Assembly: GCF_002909235.1 (NCBI RefSeq)
Contig: NZ_PHQQ01000035.1
Coordinates: 1-39,402 of the forward strand
Origin: Arenibacter catalasegens
Lineage (GTDB): Bacteria; Bacteroidota; Bacteroidia; Flavobacteriales; Flavobacteriaceae
Reading direction: 5' to 3'
Length of the DNA: 39,402 bases
A program made the translations under genes and the position numbers. The notes below the pieces were generated by a model. It made no database searches, was not told the origin of the DNA, and worked only from the letters and a program-made list of their open reading frames with translations. Numbering within the stretch: position 1 is the stretch's first letter; each line of letters opens with the position of its first letter. This document shows, one piece after another, positions 1 to 6,648 of this stretch.

Positions 1-83
1 TCTTCAACTAATTGAAGCTTAAAAGAAATGGAGTAATCTTTTTGGGTACGCCTGGTATACCCCACATTTTCTGATGTTTTCAT
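1..83 (-). CDS. IS3-family transposase OrfA, N-terminal fragment
   Basis: Reading the minus strand from an ATG at 83 gives 27 complete codons running off the window, with no stop. The peptide begins MKTSENVGYTRRTQKDYS and continues ISFKLQLVEE. This is the typical opening of flavobacterial IS3 OrfA proteins: a basic Arg-rich start followed by the first helix of the helix-turn-helix that binds the terminal repeats. In this family OrfA is joined to the DDE integrase OrfB by programmed frameshifting; OrfB is not in view. The call rests on recognition of the peptide pattern and on the IS-like end just upstream. Confidence 0.7.
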   Translation of the reverse strand, partial: MKTSENVGYTRRTQKDYSISFKLQLVE

Positions 84-124
84 TACACTAAGTTTTTAGT
101 GTATCACTATTTCAGGACGGGACA
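1..124 (-). mobile_element. 5' end of an IS3-family insertion sequence (runs off the left edge)
   Basis: The segment holds the start of an IS3-type OrfA reading frame. About 40 bases upstream of that start, on the minus strand, lies a terminal sequence beginning TGTCCCGTCCTGAA (its outer end near 124), which looks like the imperfect terminal inverted repeat of this family. The other end and OrfB lie outside the window, so completeness cannot be judged. The exact outer base and any target duplication cannot be fixed without the far end. Confidence 0.65.
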
Positions 125-135
125 ATTTGAAAATA

Positions 136-170
136 AAAAAGGCAATACAATAATATTGCACAGCCTTTTT
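136..170. terminator. Bidirectional Rho-independent terminator-like hairpin
   Basis: Outer arms AAAAAGGC (136-143) and GCCTTTTT (163-170) enclose a second pairing of CAATA (143-147) with TATTG (154-158). The A tract on one side and T tract on the other would let it work in both directions. It lies between the IS end and the 3' side of the S24 repressor gene, so it probably ends the repressor transcript and insulates it from the IS. Confidence 0.6.
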
Positions 171-411
171 ATATACGTAATGATAAGATTTGGGACTCTT
201 GATCGGCTCAAAAATATGTTGAAGCATTGGAAATTTTAGAATTTTGTTGTGTAAGGTCTATATCTTGTTGTGAAAGTAGTGATTTGTAAAATTACTTGCG
301 TTTCATCGGATATTAAGTGTATTTCAACCGATAAAGTTAGCATGCGTATAACCTTACAATTAAAAGATATAAATCCTATTTAATACCCTCTATTAAACTA
401 AACATAGCCAG
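171..411. other. Intergenic, no gene seen
   Basis: AT-rich stretch between the terminator-like hairpin and the end of the S24 repressor gene. I see no open frame with a plausible start, no RNA gene and no repeat here. Confidence 0.5.
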
Positions 412-1179
412 TTAATCATTAACCTTTTTTAACTGATTTTTCAATTCCTCCATAGATTCCTGCAATTGTCTTAACAGTCCATTCTCCGAGGTGGCATCAA
501 CACCAAAGGTTATTTTACTACTAACCTGCCAAAGTTCCTGTAAATCTTCCGTATTAACGGTATAGGGAGGATAGTTTTCATTTATGGAAATTAAGGAAAT
601 AACAGAGGGATTGGGCGATTTTTCAATTTTCTTCACCAAAACCGCATCCTGTAAAACCACCACATAAATCTTATTGGAACTAATATCCTGTAGACCTTCC
701 ACTGCTTTGGCCAAAACCCATTCCCCAGGTTTTAAATTGGGCAACATACTGTCTCCCTCAATCTGAAAACCGCGATAAGTTGCATTTCTAAATTCGGGCA
801 AAGGAATATCAAAAGCTGGAAGTTGTCTATACCAACTCGTATCCTGTATGTTTTGAGGGTAACCGGCTGCAGCTTTTGCATTTACCAATACCATATTTTC
901 ATTATCTGATGAATTTACGGTGACCACCTTAGGTATGACACTAATATTAGTAACTGCTAAAAGTTTTTGGTTACTTTCGCCAAATAGCCAAAGTGGATTA
1001 ATTTTAAATTGTTTAAGCAATTCTGCCACAACTTTTCCGGACAACTTTGTACGTCCCCTTTCAATATCCGCAGTGGTATTTGAAATACCAAGCAGCTTAG
1101 CAAAATCGGATTGGGTATATCCCAATTCTCTACGTAAATCCGTAAAACGTTTTGCTACAATTTCCATATCCTCGTTCAT
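412..1179 (-). CDS. HTH-S24 (LexA/CI-like) transcriptional repressor
   Basis: 255 residues with two domains. Residues about 8-65 form an XRE/Cro-type helix-turn-helix (LGYTQSDFAKLLGISNTTA, with RGRTKLS following), and about 100-230 form a peptidase S24 domain. The self-cleavage apparatus of LexA, CI and UmuD is complete: an Ala-Gly pair at 105-106 (AKAAAGYP), the nucleophile Ser144 in EGDSMLP and the base Lys183 in LVKKIE. Such proteins repress target genes until RecA-bound single-stranded DNA triggers self-cleavage; that part is family knowledge. The gene diverges from a clamp-motif protein and a DUF4130 repair protein, and its own promoter contains a symmetric operator-like site. I infer an autoregulated DNA-damage repressor. 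Classical LexA has a winged-helix rather than XRE N-terminus, so I leave the symbol blank. A prophage-type CI origin is possible, but no phage genes are present. Confidence 0.88.
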   Translation of the reverse strand: MNEDMEIVAKRFTDLRRELGYTQSDFAKLLGISNTTADIERGRTKLSGKVVAELLKQFKINPLWLFGESNQKLLAVTNISVIPKVVTVNSSDNENMVLVNAKAAAGYPQNIQDTSWYRQLPAFDIPLPEFRNATYRGFQIEGDSMLPNLKPGEWVLAKAVEGLQDISSNKIYVVVLQDAVLVKKIEKSPNPSVISLISINENYPPYTVNTEDLQELWQVSSKITFGVDATSENGLLRQLQESMEELKNQLKKVND

Positions 1180-1252
1180 AACCCAGATTTTAAATTGATG
1201 AAGTTATCATGGACCTATTCAATTAAGTCCAACCATAATCTTCCAATTGCAT

Positions 1253-1284
1253 CAAATATACGGATTTTGGAGTATATCCAAAAT
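1253..1284 (-). promoter_or_regulatory. Promoter of the S24 repressor, overlapped by an operator dyad
   Basis: On the minus strand a perfect TATATTTG -7 element (1260-1253) follows a TTG -33 element (1281-1279) after 18 nt, which fits the Bacteroidota housekeeping consensus. An inverted repeat, ATTTTGGA (1264-1271), 5 nt, TCCAAAAT (1277-1284), fills the spacer and covers the -33 box. A repressor bound there would block the promoter, which suggests autoregulation. Confidence 0.6.
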
Positions 1285-1290
1285 ATTTAT

Positions 1291-1321
1291 TGGATTATTT
1301 CCATAATTAGGAAATAATCCA
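1291..1321. promoter_or_regulatory. Operator-like perfect inverted repeat, 12-bp arms
   Basis: TGGATTATTTCC (1291-1302) and GGAAATAATCCA (1310-1321) are exact reverse complements separated by 7 nt. The dyad abuts the plus-strand -7 element at 1322. It shares TGGA/TCCA half-site bases with the 1264-1284 dyad. It is AT-rich and has no T tract, so an operator for the adjacent S24 repressor is more likely than a terminator. Confidence 0.6.
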
Positions 1322-1329
1322 TATATTTG
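1322..1329 (+). promoter_or_regulatory. -7 element of the promoter for the clamp-motif protein and DUF4130 gene
   Basis: A perfect TAnnTTTG match (TATATTTG) lies 24 bases before the ATG at 1354 and touches the 12-bp dyad. I do not see a clear -33 TTG at standard spacing, so the promoter may be weak or activated by derepression only. Another TTTGGA half-site overlaps it at 1326-1331. Confidence 0.45.
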
Positions 1330-1353
1330 GAATAATTACAAATACCAAATAAA

Positions 1354-1533
1354 ATGACTTTGGAAGATATACATCAAAAATTAAGTAAACTGGCCCATTC
1401 AGGGATGGAGGATAATAACTATTTCATTAATCCCACCTATGAAGGTCAAAGGTCTATCAAAAGTCATTTGGTCAAAAAAGAAAGAAGACGTTTAATCAAG
1501 GAATCAAGTGTACAACTCAGTTTATTCGATTAG
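1354..1533 (+). CDS. Small protein ending in a beta-sliding-clamp-binding motif
   Basis: 59 residues, ATG to TAG, directly behind the operator-covered promoter; the next gene begins 2 nt after its stop, so the two are almost certainly co-transcribed. The protein is charged and basic (KKERRRLIKES) and ends SSVQLSLFD. QLSLF is the canonical bacterial beta-clamp-binding pentapeptide (QL[S/D]LF), and here it sits at the extreme C-terminus where it would be free to dock. I infer a clamp-targeting accessory or adaptor acting with the downstream repair protein. An alternative is a remnant of the radical-SAM partner (TIGR03916) that usually accompanies TIGR03915, with its middle deleted; the N-terminal pattern (helix ending KLSKLA) makes that worth checking. 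Function is not established. Confidence 0.65.
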   Translation: MTLEDIHQKLSKLAHSGMEDNNYFINPTYEGQRSIKSHLVKKERRRLIKESSVQLSLFD

Positions 1534-1535
1534 TT

Positions 1536-2249
1536 ATGGAAAATCCCAAAATTTTAATTTACGACGGCAGCTTTAACGGATTTTTAACCACGGTATTCAA
1601 AATTTTCGAGGAAAAAATTGAAGTAGCCAATATTCAAAGGAACACAGAAAATCAAAAAGGACTGTTTTCCGAGGTGACTACCGTTTTTACGCAAATGGAT
1701 AAGGCAAGACGTGTTTGGAACAGCGTACAGAGCAAAAGCAATGCTGCCATTAAGTCGATATACTTCGCTTTCTTGAGTGAATCCAAAGGCATGGAATTAC
1801 AATTATACCAGTACATCTGTTCTATGTATTCCAATCCCAATGAAGAACCTATAGAGGGTATAGAAGAAATTATCCTAAAAATCCAACAACAGTCAAGAAT
1901 TGTAGCCAGGGAAAAACATAGAATAGAAGCCATTGCAAATTTTACAATGTCACAGGACCAAATCTACTTCTCAAATGTCACCCCCGGTTATGATGTATTG
2001 CCACTAATTTCAAAGCACTTTCGCGCAAGATTCAGAGATCAAAAATTTATAATATATGACAATAAAAGAAAGTATGCCATATATTATAATCTGGATACTG
2101 TTGAAATTATCTCTTTAGAACTTTCAGCATATCATAACAAAGAAGTTATATCCCAGACTACCTTAAAATATCTAATAAACAATAAATTACATTCACAATA
2201 TACCAGTAAACCGCAGAGGTCCTATTTAAATGAAAGGGCTGCTGTATAA
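1536..2249 (+). CDS. DUF4130 / TIGR03915-type putative DNA repair protein
   Basis: 237 residues, close to family size. The start YDGSFNGFLTTVFKIFE is the diagnostic opening of the TIGR03915/DUF4130 family, whose members often lie next to a radical-SAM protein (TIGR03916) and are annotated as putative DNA modification or repair proteins; their biochemical activity is not firmly known. Later segments include SKHFRARFRDQKFIIYD and RKYAIYYN, consistent with the conserved C-terminal part. It follows the clamp-motif protein by 2 nt and is divergent from the S24 repressor. Here the radical-SAM partner is absent from the flanks: downstream lies a convergent gene of another type. Function as a damage-induced repair factor is inferred from family and context. 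Confidence 0.8.
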   Translation: MENPKILIYDGSFNGFLTTVFKIFEEKIEVANIQRNTENQKGLFSEVTTVFTQMDKARRVWNSVQSKSNAAIKSIYFAFLSESKGMELQLYQYICSMYSNPNEEPIEGIEEIILKIQQQSRIVAREKHRIEAIANFTMSQDQIYFSNVTPGYDVLPLISKHFRARFRDQKFIIYDNKRKYAIYYNLDTVEIISLELSAYHNKEVISQTTLKYLINNKLHSQYTSKPQRSYLNERAAV

Positions 2250-2368
2250 GCACCTATTAACAAGCATTTTTTGGGTAGCTGTTTTTTATATATCTACTGA
2301 TTTAAAGGTTTGCCACATCGTGTATATCCTTGATAATATTAAGTTTTAGCACCTAATCCCAAACTAGA

Positions 2369-2896
2369 TTACTTACTTCTTTCGCCTACAAAATTATCGC
2401 TCTGATTTTTAAAGAGAACGTTAAAAGTAGTTAAGCTTCCATATACACGGGTGATGTATTGTTGAAGATCCACTTTTTCTTGGTCATCCAAATTAGTACT
2501 GCCGTTTATTTTCTGTTCCATCACTCTAATTCGATCTCGTACCATAACAATCTTGTGAAAAAAAGTGTCAATCGGAATTTCTTTATCGGACAAGTTGGCA
2601 TCACCAGGTTTTAAAATCAAACTTCCGCCCTTCCATTTATCCGCTATTGGGGTTATAGAACTGGCATCACTCCATCTTTTTAATATGGTGATAAGTGATT
2701 GCTCCACCTCAGAAAAACTTATGGTATCTACTTCACCTTCAATTGCTTCAATGACATCAAAATCAGCATTCAAATCAATGGTTTCCAATCCATTATCCAT
2801 AAAAGTAACCCAATAATGTTTAGAGGTAACATTGGTAACCACTCCTTTTCCCAATTCGTTATGGTTGATGCGTGAACCTATTCCTAAAAGTTGCAT
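2369..2896 (-). CDS. Conserved protein with an N-terminal KOW/CarD-like small barrel
   Basis: 175 residues; no named family recognised. Residues about 5-45 (GIGSRINHNELGKGVV followed by a beta-rich stretch) match the pattern of the small SH3/tudor-like barrel found at the C-terminus of UvrD/PcrA. The UvrD in this window carries the closely similar GSLVNHTRFGRGQVIKID. The rest is helical and charged, with an IPIDTFFHKIVMVRDRIRVM segment that may form a coiled coil. No signal peptide or membrane segment, so cytoplasmic. It is divergent from uvrA with 122 nt between the two starts, and convergent with the DUF4130 gene. A role in transcription- or repair-linked nucleic-acid contacts is only a guess from the barrel. 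Confidence 0.7.
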   Translation of the reverse strand: MQLLGIGSRINHNELGKGVVTNVTSKHYWVTFMDNGLETIDLNADFDVIEAIEGEVDTISFSEVEQSLITILKRWSDASSITPIADKWKGGSLILKPGDANLSDKEIPIDTFFHKIVMVRDRIRVMEQKINGSTNLDDQEKVDLQQYITRVYGSLTTFNVLFKNQSDNFVGERSK

Positions 2897-3018
2897 TTTA
2901 AAATTATTTATAGTTAAGAGCGCTAATTTATAGCTAAGCTTTTAATCTACAAAAAACTAAATAGCACCTACTTCATTTTTAGTCTTCAAAATCGTAACTT
3001 CGCAAATTGCTATTTAAA

Positions 3019-5853
3019 ATGATCAACTACGAAGAGAATATTGAGGTCAAGGGCGCTCGAGTGCACAACCTTAAAAATATAGATGTTACCATACCACGCG
3101 AAAAGCTGGTCGTTATTACCGGATTGTCTGGAAGTGGCAAATCTTCCTTGGCTTTTGATACTATTTATGCCGAAGGTCAACGAAGATATATTGAGACCTT
3201 CTCGGCATATGCACGCCAATTTTTAGGAGGGCTGGAACGACCGGATGTGGATAAAATTGACGGATTATCACCAGTAATTGCCATTGAGCAAAAGACCACT
3301 TCAAAATCACCTAGATCTACAGTAGGTACCATTACCGAAATCTACGATTTTCTTAGACTTTTATTCGCAAGGGCTGGAGATGCCTACAGCTATAATACCG
3401 GGGAGAAAATGGTTAGCTATGATGATGGTCAAATAAAGGAATTGATTATATCGTCATTCAAAGGTAAAAAGATCAATATCCTTGCACCGATTGTAAAATC
3501 TAGAAAAGGGCATTATAGGGAACTGTTTGAACAAATTGCTAAACAAGGGTTTGTAAAAGTAAGGATAGATGGTGAAATAAAGGATATTGTAAAGGGCATG
3601 AAAGTAGACCGTTACAAAACCCATGACATCGAGATCGTTATTGATCGGCTCAAAATAGAGGAGAGTTCCGAACTGGACAAACGTATTTCTGAAACTATAA
3701 ATACGGCAATGTACAGTGGCGAAAATGTATTGATGATTTTGGAAGAAGGTACCATAGAGCCCCGCTATTTCAGCAGGGACTTAATGTGTCCAACGACCGG
3801 AATTTCATATCCATCTCCAGAGCCCAATACTTTTTCTTTTAATTCCCCAAAAGGCATGTGTCCAGATTGTAACGGATTGGGACATGTTTACGAGGTTAAT
3901 GAAAATAAAATATTTCCAAATAAAAAGTTATCTATAAAAGCAGGGGGTATAGCACCTTTAGGCGAATATAAAAATTCATGGGCTTTTAAACAGATCGAAA
4001 CTATTGCACAACGGTATAATTTTGAACTTACTTCCTCTATTTCAGGAATCCCGGACGAAGCCATCCAGATTTTACTCTATGGTGGCAAGGAAAATTTTGA
4101 GGTAGACTCCAAAACCTTAGGGGTAAAACGTCTATACAAAATAGATTATGAAGGAATATCGAACTTTATTAAGAGTCAATTTAATGAGGCTAATTCCACT
4201 TCGATCAAGCGCTGGGCAAAAGAATATATGGACAAAATTAAATGTCCAACATGTGATGGCACTCGATTAAAACAGGAGTCCCTGTTTTTTAAAATCAATA
4301 ACAAAAATATTGCAGACCTATCCAATTTGGATATTACGGATTTGGCTGATTTCTTTAATGGTCTGGAAAAAGAATTGGAAGGCAACCAATTAAAAATTGC
4401 CGAAGAAATTATAAAGGAGATTAAAACAAGGATCCAATTTTTATTGGATGTAGGTTTAGATTATCTATCCCTAAATAGAAGTAGTAAATCCCTTTCTGGA
4501 GGAGAAGCACAACGCATACGGCTTGCCACACAAATTGGATCTCAATTGGTAGGTGTACTATATATTCTGGATGAACCTAGTATTGGTTTACATCAAAGGG
4601 ATAATGAGCGTTTAATAAAGTCCTTGGAATCCCTGAGAGATCTTGGAAATTCTGTGATAGTAGTGGAACATGACCGTGATATGATAGAACGGGCGGACCA
4701 TGTTATAGATATTGGGCCTAAGGCAGGAAAACTTGGAGGAGAAATAATCTCGGAAGGTACCCCGGCCGCTCTTAGGGGCCATAATACACTGACTGCCGAT
4801 TATATTTCCGGGAAATTAAAAATTGAGGTTCCTGAAAAACGTAGAGCTGGAAATGGTAAAAGCCTTGAATTATCAGGCTGTACCGGTAATAATTTAAAGA
4901 ACGTTTCCGTAAGTTTTCCCTTGGGAAAAATGATTGGTGTCACAGGGGTTTCAGGTAGCGGAAAATCCACATTGATAAACGAGACGCTATATCCTATATT
5001 AAATGCTTATTATTTTAATGGAGTTAAAAAACCTATGCCCTACAAAAAAATTAAGGGGCTTGAGCATATAGATAAGGTCATAGATATTAATCAATCTCCT
5101 ATTGGGAGAACCCCAAGGTCCAATCCAGCAACCTACACAGGTGTTTTTAGTGAAGTTAGATCACTTTTTGCCAAAACCCAGGAAGCTGCCATTAGAGGGT
5201 ACAAACCTGGTCGCTTTAGTTTTAATGTAACAGGAGGACGCTGCGAAACCTGTCAAGGAGGTGGTTTAAGGGTAATTGAAATGAATTTTTTACCTGATGT
5301 TTATGTTGAATGTGAAACCTGTAATGGGAAGCGTTTTAATAGGGAAACATTAGAAATAAGATACAAGGGGAAATCCATTTCAGATGTATTGGAAATGACT
5401 ATTAATGATTCGGTAGCGTTCTTTGAGAACATCCCTAAAATATATCGTAAATTAAAAACCATTCAAGATGTGGGACTTGGTTATATTTCCTTGGGCCAAC
5501 AGTCCACCACCCTATCAGGAGGTGAGGCCCAACGGATAAAATTAGCGACAGAACTATCTAAACGCGACACAGGAAACACCTTTTATATACTGGACGAACC
5601 AACTACCGGCCTTCACTTCGAGGATATTAGGGTTTTGATGAACGTACTTAATAAATTAGTAAACAAAGGCAATACCGTTCTAGTAATTGAACACAATATG
5701 GATGTGATAAAAATGATGGACTATATCATTGACATTGGTTACGAAGGTGGCCGTAATGGTGGTATGGTTGTTGCGAAAGGCACTCCAGAAGAAGTGGCTT
5801 TGGATAAAAAGAGTTATACCTCAATATTTCTAAGAAAAGAATTAGGTTTGTGA
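3019..5853 (+). CDS. uvrA: Excinuclease ABC subunit A (UvrA)
   Basis: 944 residues from the ATG at 3019; an in-frame TTG at 3007 is less likely. UvrA is the damage-sensing ABC ATPase of nucleotide excision repair. The N-terminal Walker A is [14 protein letters not shown] and the second is [13 protein letters not shown]. Both signature motifs are present ([30 protein letters not shown]), with Walker [11 protein letters not shown] and [10 protein letters not shown]. The C-terminal zinc module is intact (CETCQGGG and CETCNGKR). The first zinc module reads CPTT near 257, where enterobacterial proteins have CPxC, with CPDC at 281; a CPTCDGTR module follows. I recall the CPTT form from other Bacteroidota, so it is probably lineage-typical. 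A -7-like TAACTTCG lies at 2995-3002. Confidence 0.97.
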   Translation: MINYEENIEVKGARVHNLKNIDVTIPREKLVVITGLSGSGKSSLAFDTIYAEGQRRYIETFSAYARQFLGGLERPDVDKIDGLSPVIAIEQKTTSKSPRSTVGTITEIYDFLRLLFARAGDAYSYNTGEKMVSYDDGQIKELIISSFKGKKINILAPIVKSRKGHYRELFEQIAKQGFVKVRIDGEIKDIVKGMKVDRYKTHDIEIVIDRLKIEESSELDKRISETINTAMYSGENVLMILEEGTIEPRYFSRDLMCPTTGISYPSPEPNTFSFNSPKGMCPDCNGLGHVYEVNENKIFPNKKLSIKAGGIAPLGEYKNSWAFKQIETIAQRYNFELTSSISGIPDEAIQILLYGGKENFEVDSKTLGVKRLYKIDYEGISNFIKSQFNEANSTSIKRWAKEYMDKIKCPTCDGTRLKQESLFFKINNKNIADLSNLDITDLADFFNGLEKELEGNQLKIAEEIIKEIKTRIQFLLDVGLDYLSLNRSSKSLSGGEAQRIRLATQIGSQLVGVLYILDEPSIGLHQRDNERLIKSLESLRDLGNSVIVVEHDRDMIERADHVIDIGPKAGKLGGEIISEGTPAALRGHNTLTADYISGKLKIEVPEKRRAGNGKSLELSGCTGNNLKNVSVSFPLGKMIGVTGVSGSGKSTLINETLYPILNAYYFNGVKKPMPYKKIKGLEHIDKVIDINQSPIGRTPRSNPATYTGVFSEVRSLFAKTQEAAIRGYKPGRFSFNVTGGRCETCQGGGLRVIEMNFLPDVYVECETCNGKRFNRETLEIRYKGKSISDVLEMTINDSVAFFENIPKIYRKLKTIQDVGLGYISLGQQSTTLSGGEAQRIKLATELSKRDTGNTFYILDEPTTGLHFEDIRVLMNVLNKLVNKGNTVLVIEHNMDVIKMMDYIIDIGYEGGRNGGMVVAKGTPEEVALDKKSYTSIFLRKELGL

Positions 5854-5949
5854 AATTAATAGTCCAATTAATATACTATTTTCATTTAAATAGCATTTTT
5901 TATTCAGGACAAGCAATGATCTAAACGGATTCTGGATTAAAATTATAAC

Positions 5950-6636
5950 ATGAGAAAAGAACAACATCATAAAGGATGGAATGAGATAAAAACCAACGAT
6001 TCTTGGGCCCTATTTAAAATTATGGGCGAATTCGTAAATGGTTTTGAAAAAATGAGCGCCATTGGCCCATGTGTTTCCATCTTTGGATCGGCACGTACAA
6101 AATCAGGAGATCCGTACTATGAATTAGCAGTCAGCGTCGCCAAGAGTATCTCAGAAGCAGGTTATGGTGTTATAACAGGTGGTGGCCCTGGAATAATGGA
6201 AGCTGGTAATAGAGGAGCTCATTTAGCTGGGGGCACTTCAGTTGGGTTGAATATCGACCTGCCCTTTGAGCAACACGACAACCCCTACATTGACAGTGAT
6301 AAAAGTTTGGATTTTGATTATTTTTTCGTCCGTAAGGTAATGTTTGTGAAATATTCCCAAGGTTTTGTCGTGATGCCTGGAGGTTTTGGAACATTGGACG
6401 AACTTTTTGAGGCCATAACTTTGATACAAACCAATAAAATAGAAAAATTCCCAATCATCTTGGTTGGTTCCGAATTTTGGAGCGGATTATTGGATTGGAT
6501 AAAAGCTTCTATGCTCACTGTGGGTAATATTAGCCCAAAAGATTTGGATTTGATCCAGATCGTTGACTCGGAAAAAGAGGTAGTAGACATAATTGACTCT
6601 TTTTACAAAGGGAAAACTTTAAGTCCAAATTTTTAA
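5950..6636 (+). CDS. LOG-family (TIGR00730) Rossmann-fold protein
   Basis: 228 residues. The sequence carries the family hallmark PGGFGTLDELFEAITLIQT and the upstream ITGGGPGIMEAGNRGA nucleotide-binding turn, with FGSAR at the first strand. LOG proteins are cytoplasmic Rossmann-fold enzymes, several of which hydrolyse nucleoside 5'-monophosphates to free base and ribose 5-phosphate (cytokinin riboside phosphoribohydrolase). Activity here is inferred from the PGGxGTxxE motif. The gene stands alone after uvrA (96 nt gap), and the following outer-membrane gene starts 12 nt after its stop, so those two may be co-transcribed. Confidence 0.9.
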   Translation: MRKEQHHKGWNEIKTNDSWALFKIMGEFVNGFEKMSAIGPCVSIFGSARTKSGDPYYELAVSVAKSISEAGYGVITGGGPGIMEAGNRGAHLAGGTSVGLNIDLPFEQHDNPYIDSDKSLDFDYFFVRKVMFVKYSQGFVVMPGGFGTLDELFEAITLIQTNKIEKFPIILVGSEFWSGLLDWIKASMLTVGNISPKDLDLIQIVDSEKEVVDIIDSFYKGKTLSPNF

Positions 6637-6648
6637 ATTTAGCGATTC

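Noticed and set aside
3007..3018. Upstream TTG as the uvrA start
   Set aside because: The ATG at 3019 fits the family N-terminus; the TTG would add four residues and lies within a few bases of the -7-like element.
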